A DNA stretch of 64,000 bases from Marinobacter sp. X15-166B. Its GTDB lineage: Bacteria; Pseudomonadota; Gammaproteobacteria; Pseudomonadales; Oleiphilaceae. The DNA lies in contig NZ_MEIY01000001.1 in the NCBI RefSeq assembly GCF_001752365.1, forward strand, positions 2,728,073 through 2,792,072, written 5' to 3'. The notes beneath the pieces were generated by a model. It searched no databases, was not told the origin of the DNA, and saw nothing but the letters and a program-made list of their open reading frames with translations. Below are positions 30,998 through 40,992 of this stretch, piece by piece; positions within the stretch are counted from its first letter, which is position 1; each line of letters opens with the position of its first letter. A program made the position numbers and the translations under genes.

Positions 30998-32092
30998 ATG
31001 GCGAATGAACAGGCCCGACTTGGTAAGCTGAGAGACGAGATCGATCGTCTGGACAAAGAAATCATGGCCCTGATCAGCGCACGGGCGACCTGCGCCCAGG
31101 AGGTCGCCCGGGTCAAAGTGGAGGCCAACCCGGAGGACGTGTTCTTTTATCGTCCCGAGCGGGAAGCGCAGGTGCTGCGGCGGATCAAGGCGGACAACCC
31201 CGGGCCGCTGGCGGACGAAGAGATGGCGCGCCTGTTCCGGGAAATCATGTCGGCGTGTCTGGCGCTGGAGAAGCCCATGCACGTGGCCTTTTTGGGGCCG
31301 GCCGGCACCTTCACCCAGTCGGCGGCGCTGAAACACTTCGGCCATTCCGCCATCAGTGTGCCCATGCCGGCGATTGACGCGGTATTCCGTGAGGTGGAAT
31401 CCGGGGCAGCCCATTACGGGGTGGTGCCGGTTGAGAACTCCACCGAGGGGATGATCAGTCACACCCTCGACATGTTCATCAGTTCGCCGTTGAAGATCTG
31501 TGGTGAAGTGCAGTTGCGGATACACCACCACCTGCTGACGTCTCCGGACACCAACAGTGAGGACATCACCCGCATTTATTCCCATCAGCAATCATTTGCC
31601 CAGTGCCGGCAGTGGCTGGATACACACCGTTTTGGAGTCGAGCGCATCACCGTCAGCAGTAATGCGGAAGCGGCGCGCAGGGCCTCCGAGGAACCCGGTG
31701 CCGCCGCGATTGCGGGCGACATGGCGGCCGAGCTGTATGGTTTGCAGGTGTTGGCGGGCAACATCGAAGACCGTCCGGACAACACCACGCGTTTCCTGAT
31801 CATCGGACGTGAAGATGTGGCCATCAGTGGCGAGGACAAGTCATCGATTCTGGTGTCCATGCGCAACAAGCCCGGTGCCTTGTACCAGGTGCTGGAGCCG
31901 TTCCACAAGCACGGTTTGAGTCTGACCAAAATCGAGACCCGGCCGTCCCCCAATCGCACCTGGGCTTATGTGTTCTATATAGATTTTGAAGGCCACATGG
32001 ACGATGAAAATGTGGCCAAGGTCATTGCTGAAATTGACCAGGAAGCGGTTGAGCTCAAGCGGTTGGGGTCCTACCCAATCGGTGTGCTCTGA
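30998..32092 (+). CDS. pheA: Bifunctional chorismate mutase/prephenate dehydratase
   Basis: Makes phenylpyruvate from chorismate. 364 residues: AroQ-type chorismate mutase at about 5-90 (LRDEIDRLDKEIMALISAR), prephenate dehydratase at about 95-275 (GPAGTFTQSAALKHFG, NTTRFLIIG), and a C-terminal ACT regulatory domain (NKPGALYQVLEPF, KIETRPS) for phenylalanine feedback. Start ATG 30998 immediately follows the serC stop; the longer frame from 30959 lies inside serC. No leader peptide or attenuator is seen. Confidence 0.96.
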   Translation: MANEQARLGKLRDEIDRLDKEIMALISARATCAQEVARVKVEANPEDVFFYRPEREAQVLRRIKADNPGPLADEEMARLFREIMSACLALEKPMHVAFLGPAGTFTQSAALKHFGHSAISVPMPAIDAVFREVESGAAHYGVVPVENSTEGMISHTLDMFISSPLKICGEVQLRIHHHLLTSPDTNSEDITRIYSHQQSFAQCRQWLDTHRFGVERITVSSNAEAARRASEEPGAAAIAGDMAAELYGLQVLAGNIEDRPDNTTRFLIIGREDVAISGEDKSSILVSMRNKPGALYQVLEPFHKHGLSLTKIETRPSPNRTWAYVFYIDFEGHMDDENVAKVIAEIDQEAVELKRLGSYPIGVL

Positions 32093-32144
32093 TCCTGAAT
32101 CACGCAACGCCGGGCTCTGGAAGCCTGGCCCGGGAGGCGTTTAT

Positions 32145-33269
32145 ATGTCTGTTGATTATCAGAGCCTGGCCGTACAAGGTGTGCAGGCGTTGTCACCCTA
32201 CCAGCCCGGCAAGCCGATCGAAGAGCTGGCCCGCGAGTTCGGACTGAGCCCCGAGGGCATCATCAAGCTGGCCAGCAACGAAAACCCCCTGGGGCCCAGT
32301 GAGCTGGCCATGGCCGCTGCCGGCCGGGCACTGGCGGAGTTGTGCCGTTATCCGGACGGTAACGGATTTGCGCTGAAACAGGCACTGTCGACACGCTTTT
32401 CGGTGAGCCCGGAGCAGATCACTCTGGGTAACGGGTCCAACGATATTCTGGAAGTGATCGCCCGTTGCTACGCCGACGGATCCGCCGAAGTTATTTATTC
32501 GCAGTATGCGTTTGCGGTCTATCCGCTGGTTACCCAGGCCATAGGCGCGCGCGGTGTGTGTGTGCCCGCCAAAGAGTGGGGGCACGATCTGGACGCAATG
32601 GCCGACGCGGTGACCGACGCCACCCGGCTGATTTTCGTCGCCAACCCCAACAACCCCACCGGCACGGTGCATACCGCGGCCGCCATTGAGGCTTTTCTCC
32701 GGCGTATTCCCGCACGGGTGCTGGTGGTGCTGGATGAAGCCTATTGTGAATTCATGGTCGATGAGGGCAGCGCTGATGGGGTTGCGTTGCTCCGTCAGTT
32801 CCCCAATCTGATTGTCGTGCGTACCTTTTCAAAGGCCTGGGGGCTTGCCGCCCTGCGGGTCGGTTACGCCCTCAGTCACCCGGCGATCGCCGATGTGCTC
32901 AACCGGGTGCGCCAGCCTTTTAATGTCGATGCCATTGCGCTTTCTGCGGCCACTGCGGTGCTCGCCGATGATGCTTATCTGGAGCGCTCCCGAGCGGTCA
33001 ACAGCGCCGGGATGACACAATTGGAAACCGGGTTTGAACGGCTCGGGCTGGAGTTCATTCCATCAGCGGGTAACTTTATCGCGGTGCGGGTGGGGGAGCG
33101 GGCCGCCGACATCAACACCAGCCTGCTCAGGCAGGGCGTGATCGTACGCCCGGTAGCCGGGTACGGGATGCCCGAGCACTTGCGGGTATCGGTGGGCTTG
33201 GCGGACGAGAACGACAAGCTGCTGCAGGCACTGGCGGTAGCCCTGAACGAGGTGGGTGCGGGTGCCTGA
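32145..33269 (+). CDS. hisC: Histidinol-phosphate aminotransferase
   Basis: PLP fold-type I transaminase; in this operon context the paralogue may also transaminate aromatic amino-acid precursors. 374 residues. PLP contacts are visible in NPNNPTG and the Schiff-base lysine in RTFSKAWGLAALRVGYA. ATG 32145 follows GGGAGG (32132-32137); the longer frame from 31986 overlaps pheA. The C-terminus overlaps the tyrA-aroA start by 8 bases. Confidence 0.93.
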   Translation: MSVDYQSLAVQGVQALSPYQPGKPIEELAREFGLSPEGIIKLASNENPLGPSELAMAAAGRALAELCRYPDGNGFALKQALSTRFSVSPEQITLGNGSNDILEVIARCYADGSAEVIYSQYAFAVYPLVTQAIGARGVCVPAKEWGHDLDAMADAVTDATRLIFVANPNNPTGTVHTAAAIEAFLRRIPARVLVVLDEAYCEFMVDEGSADGVALLRQFPNLIVVRTFSKAWGLAALRVGYALSHPAIADVLNRVRQPFNVDAIALSAATAVLADDAYLERSRAVNSAGMTQLETGFERLGLEFIPSAGNFIAVRVGERAADINTSLLRQGVIVRPVAGYGMPEHLRVSVGLADENDKLLQALAVALNEVGAGA

Positions 33270-35490
33270 CCAACGCCCCGTGTTTCAGCGGATGGCCGTT
33301 ATCGGGCTGGGGCTCATTGGCGGCTCACTCGCCAAAGCCTGTAAAAGCCGGGGTCTCGTGGCCACGGTCGTTGGTGCCGACGCCCGGGCTGGGGATCTCG
33401 CGCAGGGCCTGGCTGCGGGAGTGATCGACGAAGCGGCCTCGATCCGTGACGCGGTCACTGGCGCCGACCTGGTGGTGGTCGCCGTCCCGGTAAAGGCCAC
33501 CCGGGCGGTGCTCGAGCAGGTGCGGCCCTGGCTGCACGCGGATGCGCTGCTGACCGATGTGGGCAGTACCAAAGTCAGTTTTGTGCAGGCGGTGGCCGCG
33601 GTGTTCGGACAGGTCGGCCCCAAGGTGATTCCGGGACATCCGATTGCAGGCTCCGAGCGCAGCGGTATCCAGGCGGCCACCGGCGATCTGTTTGACCGCC
33701 ACAAGGTCATCCTGACCCCGCAGGCCCACACCGACAGTGACGGGCTCGCAAAGCTGACCCGCTTGTGGGAAGGGTGCGGCGCAACCGTGTTGACCATGAC
33801 CGCCGCCTACCATGACGAAGTCCTGGCCGCCACCAGCCACCTTCCGCACCTGATCGCGTTTTCGCTGGTTGATACCCTGGCCGGTGAAGATCAGAATATG
33901 GACATCTTCCGCTACGCGGCCGGTGGTTTTCGTGACTTTACCCGCATCGCCGCCAGCGATCCGGTCATGTGGCACGACATATTTTTGTCGAATCGGCAGG
34001 CTGTGTTGAGGGTGATTGATCATTTCAACGCGGATCTGCAGCAGTTGCGCACCGCCATTGCCACTGAGGACGGAGCCCGGTTGCTCAAGGTATTTACCCG
34101 TGCCAAAGCGGCGCGGGAACACTTTTCTAAAATGCTTTCAGGACAGTCGTACGTGACAGACATGAATCAAAAACAAGTAACCTTTCATATGCAGCCCGGC
34201 GGACGTGTTTCCGGGGATATACGGGTGCCGGGCGACAAGTCAATGTCCCACCGCTCCATCATGCTGGGGGCGCTGGCCGACGGCGTCACGGAAGTCACCG
34301 GGTTTCTGGAGGGTGAAGACAGCCTGGCGACCATTCAGGCGTTCCGCGATATGGGGGTGACCATCGAAGGCCCGGACAAGGGCCAGGTGCGCATCCACGG
34401 GGTCGGCATTGATGGTCTGGCCGCACCGCGCGGGCCCATCTATCTGGGCAATTCGGGCACCGGCATGCGGCTGTTTGCCGGCTTGCTGGCGGCCCAGGCG
34501 TTTGACAGCGAGCTCACCGGTGACGCCAGCCTGACGTCCCGGCCGATGAACCGGGTTGCCTCCCCTCTGCGCGCCATGGGCGCGGTCATCGACACCGCAG
34601 AGGGTGGGCGTCCGCCGTTGAAAATCAGCGGTGGCCAGAAGCTGACCGGCATTCACTACGACATGCCGGTCGCCAGTGCCCAGGTCAAATCCTGCTTGTT
34701 GCTGGCCGGCTTGTACGCCGAGGGCATGACCTCGGTGACTGAACCCGCGCCGACCCGTGATCACACCGAGCGGATGCTCGCCGGCTTCGGGTGCCACGTG
34801 CACCGCGACGGCGCCACCGCCAGCGTCACCGGCGGCAGCCGGTTAACCGCCACCACCATTGACGTGCCCGCAGACATCTCCTCTGCGGCTTTCTTTATGG
34901 TTGCTGCGACCATCGCGCCGGATTCCGAGTTGACCCTGCGCCACGTGGGCATGAATCCCACCCGCGTTGGCATCATCAACATTCTGCGCCTGATGGGGGC
35001 TGATATAGAAGTCAGCAACGAGCGCGACATGGGCGGCGAGCCGGTGGCGGATCTGACGGTACGCTCGGCCCAGCTGAAAGGCATTGAAATTCCCGAAGAC
35101 CAGGTGCCACTGGCCATCGACGAATTCCCGGTGCTGTTCATTGCGGCGGCCTGTGCCGAGGGGGAGACGGTGCTGCGCGGGGCAGAAGAGTTGCGGGTCA
35201 AGGAGAGTGACCGCATTCAGGTGATGGCGGACGGGCTGGCCACCCTGGGCGTGACCACGACGGTGACGCCGGACGGCATTGTTATTCCCGGCGGGCAAAC
35301 CATTGGTGGCGGGCGGGTACACAGCCACAGTGACCACCGCATCGCCATGTCGTTTGCGGTGGCCTCATTGCGGGCAACGGGCCATATCGAAATCAACGAT
35401 TGCGCGAATGTGGCCACTTCATTCCCCGATTTCGTCGAGCTGGCCAAGCGCACCGGTTTCCAGATTCGTGAGGACGTCAGCGGATCATGA
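33262..35490 (+). CDS. tyrA-aroA: Fused prephenate dehydrogenase and EPSP synthase
   Basis: One 742-residue polypeptide carries two shikimate/tyrosine enzymes. Residues 1-295 are a TyrA-type dehydrogenase with the nucleotide fold [14 protein letters not shown]. From about residue 300 ([10 protein letters not shown], codon at 34162) follows AroA with [26 protein letters not shown] and [11 protein letters not shown]. The same fusion is known from pseudomonads. GTG 33262 lies 7 bases after GAGGTG (33249-33254); the GTG at 33256 is too close. The internal ATG at 34162 could allow separate AroA synthesis. cmk overlaps by 4 bases. Confidence 0.94.
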   Translation: MPDQRPVFQRMAVIGLGLIGGSLAKACKSRGLVATVVGADARAGDLAQGLAAGVIDEAASIRDAVTGADLVVVAVPVKATRAVLEQVRPWLHADALLTDVGSTKVSFVQAVAAVFGQVGPKVIPGHPIAGSERSGIQAATGDLFDRHKVILTPQAHTDSDGLAKLTRLWEGCGATVLTMTAAYHDEVLAATSHLPHLIAFSLVDTLAGEDQNMDIFRYAAGGFRDFTRIAASDPVMWHDIFLSNRQAVLRVIDHFNADLQQLRTAIATEDGARLLKVFTRAKAAREHFSKMLSGQSYVTDMNQKQVTFHMQPGGRVSGDIRVPGDKSMSHRSIMLGALADGVTEVTGFLEGEDSLATIQAFRDMGVTIEGPDKGQVRIHGVGIDGLAAPRGPIYLGNSGTGMRLFAGLLAAQAFDSELTGDASLTSRPMNRVASPLRAMGAVIDTAEGGRPPLKISGGQKLTGIHYDMPVASAQVKSCLLLAGLYAEGMTSVTEPAPTRDHTERMLAGFGCHVHRDGATASVTGGSRLTATTIDVPADISSAAFFMVAATIAPDSELTLRHVGMNPTRVGIINILRLMGADIEVSNERDMGGEPVADLTVRSAQLKGIEIPEDQVPLAIDEFPVLFIAAACAEGETVLRGAEELRVKESDRIQVMADGLATLGVTTTVTPDGIVIPGGQTIGGGRVHSHSDHRIAMSFAVASLRATGHIEINDCANVATSFPDFVELAKRTGFQIREDVSGS

Positions 35491-36170
35491 CCGACCACCC
35501 TGAAGTACCGGTAATTGCAGTGGACGGACCAGGCGGTTCGGGCAAAGGGACCATAACCCAGATGCTGGCCCGCCGGCTTGGCTGGCACCTGTTGGACAGC
35601 GGCGCCCTGTATCGCCTGACCGCGTTGGCGGCGGAGCAGCAGGGGGTCTCGCTGGATGACGAATCGGCTCTGGTGCGGGTGGCGCTGGCCCTGGACGTGG
35701 CGTTCGAGCCGACCGCTCCGGGGGAACCGGTAAAGGTGATTCTGGCGGGGGTGGACGTGACGCGCGAGATACGCACCGAGCGCTGCGGTGACAACGCATC
35801 CCGGGTCGCCGTGATGCAGCCGGTGCGGGACGCGTTGTTGCAGCGTCAGCGGGATTTCCGCCAGGCCCCGGGGTTGGTGGCCGACGGCCGGGATATGGGC
35901 ACGGTGGTTTTCCCCGACGCCCCCACCAAGATTTTTTTGACCGCCAGTGCCGAAGAACGTGCACGCAGACGGTATAGTCAGTTGAAGGCCGCCGGTCTCA
36001 ATGTTACCATGAGCGACCTTTTAGACGAAATCAGGGTACGTGATGAGCGTGATATGAACCGCTCCGCTGCTCCACTTAAGCCTGCAAGCGATGCGCAAGT
36101 CATTGATTCGACAGGGTTGAGTATTGATGAGGTGTTGTCTGAGGTTCTGATCGCAGCAGGTCAGACCTAG
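35487..36170 (+). CDS. cmk: Cytidylate kinase
   Basis: Phosphorylates CMP and dCMP. 227 residues with the P-loop [16 protein letters not shown] near the N-terminus and the CMP-binding region [16 protein letters not shown] overlaps the tyrA-aroA stop (ATGA), suggesting coupling. Precedes rpsA, the conserved order in gammaproteobacteria. Confidence 0.96.
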   Translation: MTDHPEVPVIAVDGPGGSGKGTITQMLARRLGWHLLDSGALYRLTALAAEQQGVSLDDESALVRVALALDVAFEPTAPGEPVKVILAGVDVTREIRTERCGDNASRVAVMQPVRDALLQRQRDFRQAPGLVADGRDMGTVVFPDAPTKIFLTASAEERARRRYSQLKAAGLNVTMSDLLDEIRVRDERDMNRSAAPLKPASDAQVIDSTGLSIDEVLSEVLIAAGQT

Positions 36171-36297
36171 CAACGCCTTTCGTCGTTGGAACGCTGGTTG
36201 CGGTGTATTCGGTCAGCCTTGGCCGTAATCAGTTCATAAATCACAGACCGTGTCGCTGACAACACGGAGTACTTGCGTTGATCACATAGGACATATA

Positions 36298-37989
36298 ATG
36301 AGCGAGAGCTTTGCGGATCTATTTGAAGAAAGCCTAAAAGAAATTGACATGCAACCGGGTTCCATCGTCCAGGGAACCGTTGTTGATATCGACCACGACT
36401 GGGTAACTGTCCACGCCGGTCTGAAGTCTGAAGGTGTCATTCCTGCTTCCCAGTTCCTGAACGAAAAGGGTGAGCTGGATGTTGAAATTGGCGATACAGT
36501 TGACGTAGCTCTCGACGCTGTTGAAGACGGTTTCGGTGAAACCCGTCTGTCCCGTGAAAAAGCCAAGCGCGCTGAGGCCTGGAAGGTTCTTGAGAAATCT
36601 TTCGAAGCCGAAGAAGTCGTCAAAGGCGTGATCAACGGCAAGGTCAAGGGTGGCTTCACAGTCGATCTGTCCGGCATCCGTGCCTTCCTGCCGGGCTCAC
36701 TGGTAGACGTTCGTCCGGTACGCGACACTGCGCACCTGGAGAACAAAGAGCTCGAATTCAAGGTCATCAAACTCGACCAGAAGCGCAACAACGTGGTGGT
36801 CTCACGTCGTGCGGTACTGGAAGCCGAAAACAGCGCCGAGCGTGATGCATTGCTTGAGACCCTGACCGAAGGTCTGGAAATCAAGGGTATCGTCAAGAAC
36901 CTGACCGATTACGGTGCGTTTGTTGATCTGGGCGGTGTGGATGGTCTGTTGCACATCACCGACATGGCGTGGAAGCGCATCAAGCATCCGAGCGAAATTG
37001 TTAACGTTGGTGACGAGATCAACGTCAAGGTCCTGAAATTCGACCGTGAGCGTAACCGTGTATCCCTGGGTCTGAAGCAGCTGGGCGAAGATCCCTGGGT
37101 TGACATCAAAGGCCGTTACCCCGAAGGCAGCCGCGTCCAGGCGCGGGTGACCAACCTGACCGATTACGGTTGCTTTGCAGAGCTGGAAGAAGGGGTCGAG
37201 GGTCTGGTTCACGTATCCGAAATGGATTGGACCAACAAGAACATCCATCCTTCAAAAGTCGTTCAGGTGGGCGATGAAGTAGAGGTGATGATTCTGGACA
37301 TCGATGAAGAGCGTCGTCGTATTTCCCTGGGTATCAAGCAGTGCGTTTCCAACCCGTGGGAAGACTTCTCCGGTAACTTCAACAAGGGTGACCGCATTTC
37401 CGGTAAGATCAAGTCAATCACCGACTTTGGTATCTTTATCGGTCTGGATGGCGGCATCGACGGTCTGGTTCACCTGTCCGATATCAGCTGGAACGAAACC
37501 GGTGAAGAAGCGGTACGTGAATACAAGAAGGGTGACGAGGTTGATACCGTGATCCTGTCTGTTGATCCGGAGCGTGAGCGTATTTCTCTGGGAATCAAGC
37601 AGCTTGAAAACGACCCGTTTGCCGAGTTTGTGCAGCTGAACGACAAGGGTTCTATCGTGAAAGGTGTGGTTTCCTCCGTGGACGCCAAAGCCGCAACGAT
37701 CACCCTCAGCGATGAGGTTGAAGCCACGCTGAAAGCCTCCGAAATCAGCCGCGACCGTGTTGAAGATGCACGCAACGCGCTGAACGAAGGCGACGAAGTT
37801 GAAGCCAAGATCATCAGCATTGATCGCAAGAACCGTGTAATCAACCTGTCGGTCAAGTCGAAAGACGTGGAAGAAGACAAGCAGGCGCTGGACTCAGTTC
37901 GCAGCAAGGCCGCTGAGACTTCGGGTGCGACCACCATCGGTGATCTCATCAAGGAGCAGATGCAGCAGCAAAACGCCAACAAGGACTAA
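36298..37989 (+). CDS. rpsA: 30S ribosomal protein S1
   Basis: Six S1 RNA-binding domains in 563 residues. Repeats of the type [37 protein letters not shown] and [19 protein letters not shown] are visible; the first two domains are degenerate, as in all S1 proteins that bind the ribosome. Codon use shifts to the highly expressed set (CGT, GGT, GAA, AAC), unlike its neighbours. Start ATG 36298 follows ATAGGA; the frame from 36250 is leader. Its long 5' region may carry autoregulation by S1, which is known in E. coli. Confidence 0.98.
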   Translation: MSESFADLFEESLKEIDMQPGSIVQGTVVDIDHDWVTVHAGLKSEGVIPASQFLNEKGELDVEIGDTVDVALDAVEDGFGETRLSREKAKRAEAWKVLEKSFEAEEVVKGVINGKVKGGFTVDLSGIRAFLPGSLVDVRPVRDTAHLENKELEFKVIKLDQKRNNVVVSRRAVLEAENSAERDALLETLTEGLEIKGIVKNLTDYGAFVDLGGVDGLLHITDMAWKRIKHPSEIVNVGDEINVKVLKFDRERNRVSLGLKQLGEDPWVDIKGRYPEGSRVQARVTNLTDYGCFAELEEGVEGLVHVSEMDWTNKNIHPSKVVQVGDEVEVMILDIDEERRRISLGIKQCVSNPWEDFSGNFNKGDRISGKIKSITDFGIFIGLDGGIDGLVHLSDISWNETGEEAVREYKKGDEVDTVILSVDPERERISLGIKQLENDPFAEFVQLNDKGSIVKGVVSSVDAKAATITLSDEVEATLKASEISRDRVEDARNALNEGDEVEAKIISIDRKNRVINLSVKSKDVEEDKQALDSVRSKAAETSGATTIGDLIKEQMQQQNANKD

Positions 37990-38012
37990 GATGACCTTGT
38001 GGTAAGAAAAAA

Positions 38013-38038
38013 ACGGGCTGTAACAGCCCGTTTTTTTT
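38013..38038 (+). terminator. Rho-independent terminator of rpsA
   Basis: Eight-base stem ACGGGCTG (38013-38020) and CAGCCCGT (38024-38031), loop TAA, followed by eight T residues. Confidence 0.95.
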
Positions 38039-38117
38039 GTGTTTTTTTTCAGTTTGGCTAAACTAGAGGCATGAAGCTGAAGGGTTGGCTTCCCTAAAAG
38101 GAAGAGGGTGTTGCCTC

Positions 38118-38414
38118 ATGACAAAATCTGAACTGGTAGAACTGGTTGCGTCCAAGCAAACACAGCTTTCGGTCAAAGACGTCGAGCTGGCTGTAAAAAC
38201 CATTATTGAGCACATGTCGCAATCGCTTTCCGAAGGGCAGCGTATCGAGATTCGCGGATTTGGCAGTTTCTCGCTGCATCACCGGGCGGCCCGGGTGGGG
38301 CGTAACCCGAAGACAGGCGAAGCGGTGCAATTGCCCGCAAAGTACGTGCCCCATTTCAAGCCTGGCAAAGAGTTGCGGGAGCAGGTGAATGAAAGCATGA
38401 AGCAGGGTTTTTAA
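38118..38414 (+). CDS. ihfB: Integration host factor subunit beta
   Basis: DNA-bending nucleoid protein, 98 residues. The family signature [20 protein letters not shown] and the tail [12 protein letters not shown] identify the beta subunit, supported by its position downstream of rpsA. Start ATG 38118; the upstream frame from 38085 adds eleven residues with no family match. Its partner ihfA is outside the window. Confidence 0.97.
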   Translation: MTKSELVELVASKQTQLSVKDVELAVKTIIEHMSQSLSEGQRIEIRGFGSFSLHHRAARVGRNPKTGEAVQLPAKYVPHFKPGKELREQVNESMKQGF

Positions 38415-38515
38415 GGCCCTTCAGCTTCCCACAGGTTGCCCGCGTGTCGGCGGGGGTGCCTGGTAGTCTAGAATACTCGCCGGATCACGCTGGTGATTCG
38501 TTTGGAGCGTGGCGT

Positions 38516-38818
38516 ATGGCTGGATTCCAGAAAATACTGATCATCCTGTTGGTGCTGTGTTTTATTCTTCTGGCGCTGGTGTTTTCACTCAACAACCAGA
38601 TGCCGGTAGCACTGAACTTTCTGTTGTTTGAGACCGGTCCCCACGGCGTTGGCCTGTGGCTCATTCTGGCGTTTGTGGCTGGCGCCCTGGTGGGTGTGTT
38701 GATGACCTTGCTGGCAACCGTCAGGGTCTCTGTGTCCCGCAGGCACTTGCAGAAGCGCCTGACCCGTGCCGAGCAAGAACTGGAAAAGAGCAAAAACCAG
38801 ACCCCCCGGGTACTTTGA
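38516..38818 (+). CDS. lapA: LPS assembly protein LapA
   Basis: A 100-residue inner-membrane protein with two helices (about residues 5-27 and 45-70) and a cytosolic C-terminal coiled coil (LQKRLTRAEQELEKSK). It partners LapB in controlling LpxC turnover and LPS synthesis. Start MAGFQK at 38516. The stop overlaps the lapB start (TGATG). Confidence 0.9.
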   Translation: MAGFQKILIILLVLCFILLALVFSLNNQMPVALNFLLFETGPHGVGLWLILAFVAGALVGVLMTLLATVRVSVSRRHLQKRLTRAEQELEKSKNQTPRVL

Positions 38819-39987
38819 TGGAGTTAGTGTCTCAGTGGTTGCTGCTGACGGCCGCTGTTGCTTTGGGGTGGCTGGCCGGCCGGTTCGGACGCTCCGGTGT
38901 CCAATCCCGTCAAGTGATCTCCGATGAGGGTTCAGTGCGGGATCGTCTGCAGTTTCTGTTTACCAATTACTCCGATCAGGCGGTCGAAAACTTTGTGGAA
39001 TCCCTGGCGGTTAACAGCGATACCGTCAGCCTGCATCTGTCCATTGGCGCGCATTTCCGGCACAAGGGGGAGACCGATCGCGCCATTGTGATTCATCAGA
39101 ACCTGTTGGCTCGTCCTGAGCTGCCCACCCGCTATTCCCCGCAGGTAACTATGGAGCTGGCGCTGGATTATCTGGCGGCGGGCCTGCTGGATCGGGCCGA
39201 GGCCCTGTTGCATGAACTGATGGGGGATTCTGACTACGGCCACCGGGCGGCGATGCAATTGATCGAAGTGTATCAGCAGCAAAAAGAGTGGGCCAACGCC
39301 CGCAAGGTTGCGGTGGCGCTGCAGGGGAAGAGTCAGGATCCCGGCATCAAGACCATGCTGGCACACATCACCTGTGAGCTAGCGGAAGAGGCCATCGCCC
39401 GGGACGACCGCTGGGGCGCGCAAAAATACGTTAAGGAAGCGCTGGACTATGATCGCGCCTGCGCCCGTGCCTCGTTTATAATGGCAACCTTGTTGCAGCG
39501 TCAGGGGAGTTACAAGGACGCGACCGCCCAGTATTTTAAAGTGTTCGAACAGAATCCTGAATTCGGGTCTGACGCCGTGGACGGCGTCATGGCGATTGAG
39601 CGGGAGCACGGCGATCCCCGAAAGCTGGTCAGACGGTTGCGCAAGCTTTACGCCCGCTGGCCCAGTACCACCCTGCTGCTGGCGCTGGTAAAGTGCGTCG
39701 AGCAGGCGTCCACCCGGCCGGTTGCCATAGAGCTGTTGCGTGAAGAGCTGGAAAAACGTCCCAGCGTCGGTGGCCTGCTGCGCCTGGTGGAAATGGCCGG
39801 CTACGAAAAAGGCATGACCACAGACGAGGGGCGGCTCATCAGCCGGATCGGTGAGATGCTGCTGATCAACCGGCCGGTTTACCGGTGTGTCAGTTGCGGT
39901 TTTTCGGGTCAGCAGCTGCATTGGCTGTGCCCCAGTTGCAAGCAGTGGGAAACCGTCAGGCCCATTCAGGGGGTCGAAGCCGAGTAG
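38818..39987 (+). CDS. lapB: LPS assembly/LpxC-control protein LapB (YciM)
   Basis: Inner-membrane TPR protein that presents LpxC to FtsH. 389 residues: one N-terminal helix (WLLLTAAVALGWLAGRF), multiple TPR helices, and a C-terminal rubredoxin-like zinc/iron site made of CVSCGF and CPSCKQW (two CxxC pairs). The correct start is ATG 38818, overlapping the lapA stop; the frame opening at 38656 lies within lapA. Confidence 0.95.
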   Translation: MELVSQWLLLTAAVALGWLAGRFGRSGVQSRQVISDEGSVRDRLQFLFTNYSDQAVENFVESLAVNSDTVSLHLSIGAHFRHKGETDRAIVIHQNLLARPELPTRYSPQVTMELALDYLAAGLLDRAEALLHELMGDSDYGHRAAMQLIEVYQQQKEWANARKVAVALQGKSQDPGIKTMLAHITCELAEEAIARDDRWGAQKYVKEALDYDRACARASFIMATLLQRQGSYKDATAQYFKVFEQNPEFGSDAVDGVMAIEREHGDPRKLVRRLRKLYARWPSTTLLLALVKCVEQASTRPVAIELLREELEKRPSVGGLLRLVEMAGYEKGMTTDEGRLISRIGEMLLINRPVYRCVSCGFSGQQLHWLCPSCKQWETVRPIQGVEAE

Positions 39988-40047
39988 CGGCCAGAACCAA
40001 TCACTTCACCGACAGTTACACCGTCCCAGCAAAGAGAGACAGCTATT

Positions 40048-40758
40048 TTGCAAATTTCACATGACCCGAAAATCATTGTCGCGCTTGATTTCCCGTCCGA
40101 GATGCCTGCTCTGGCGCTGGTGGATCGGTTGGATCCGTCGCTGTGCCGCCTGAAGGTGGGCAAGGAGTTGTTTACCCGGTCCGGTCCGGCGCTGGTGAGC
40201 ACCCTGCAAGACAGAGGGTTTGAGGTGTTTCTCGACCTGAAGTTTCACGACATACCCAACACGGCTTCGGCGGCGGTCGCGGCAGCCGCCGATCTGGGCG
40301 TGTGGATGGTCAACGTGCATGCCTCCGGTGGTGAGGCCATGATGACCGCCTGCCGTGAACGCCTGGAGACGTTTGGTGCGCAGCGGCCGTTGCTGATCGC
40401 GGTAACGGTGTTGACCAGTATGACGGCGGCCGATCTCGCCGGCATTGGTATCACCGATACACCGGAAGCTCAGGTATCCCGTCTTGCGGCGTTAACCAGC
40501 GCCTGTGGGTTGGACGGGGTGGTGTGTTCCGCACAGGAAGCAGTCAAGCTGAAAGCCGAGCAGGGCGCCGGCTTCAAGCTGATTACACCGGGTATAAGAC
40601 CGCTTGCAACGGACCAGGGCGATCAGTCGCGCATCATGACGCCGGCAGCGGCTGTAAAAGCCGGGAGTGATTACCTGGTGGTGGGCCGGCCAATCACCCA
40701 GGCGGCTGACCCCCTGGTGGCTCTGGAGGCCGTCCACAAGGAGATAGCGGGGCTGTAG
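40048..40758 (+). CDS. pyrF: Orotidine-5'-phosphate decarboxylase
   Basis: Final step of UMP synthesis. 236 residues with the active-site Asp-Lys pair in [11 protein letters not shown] and an N-terminal VALDFPS strand. It begins with TTG (MQISHD), preceded by AAAGAGAGACAG. The partner pyrimidine gene pyrD is 8 kb downstream. Confidence 0.96.
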   Translation: MQISHDPKIIVALDFPSEMPALALVDRLDPSLCRLKVGKELFTRSGPALVSTLQDRGFEVFLDLKFHDIPNTASAAVAAAADLGVWMVNVHASGGEAMMTACRERLETFGAQRPLLIAVTVLTSMTAADLAGIGITDTPEAQVSRLAALTSACGLDGVVCSAQEAVKLKAEQGAGFKLITPGIRPLATDQGDQSRIMTPAAAVKAGSDYLVVGRPITQAADPLVALEAVHKEIAGL

Positions 40759-40810
40759 CGCCCGCTTCCCTCCGGTTGCCCGGCCGGTGCGCTGGCGCGG
40801 GCAAAAAAAA

Positions 40811-40841
40811 AGCCGCTGATTCGATGAATCAGCGGCTTTTT
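40811..40841. terminator. Bidirectional terminator between pyrF and tRNA-Asn
   Basis: A perfect 12-base stem AGCCGCTGATTC (40811-40822) and GAATCAGCGGCT (40826-40837) with a GAT loop. A-run before and T-run after let it end both pyrF and the opposite-strand tRNA-Asn. Confidence 0.92.
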
Positions 40842-40847
40842 GAATAG

Positions 40848-40923
40848 TGGCTCCCCGAGCTGGGCTCGAACCAGCGACAAACGGATTAACAGTCCGGTGC
40901 TCTACCAACTGAGCTATCGGGGA
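40848..40923 (-). tRNA. tRNA-Asn (anticodon GTT), locus 1
   Basis: On the minus strand, 76 bases with acceptor pair TCCCCGA/TCGGGGA, anticodon loop CTGTTAA, T-arm GGTTCGAGCC and encoded CCA. It lies between pyrF and aspC and reads toward the terminator at 40811. It differs from the copy at 54803 by one acceptor-stem base. Confidence 0.98.
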
Positions 40924-40992
40924 ACATCGTCAGCAGTGACGAGGCGCGTATATTAAGCATCGCGGAGCGCCCCGTCAAGCCCCTTTCAGGTT

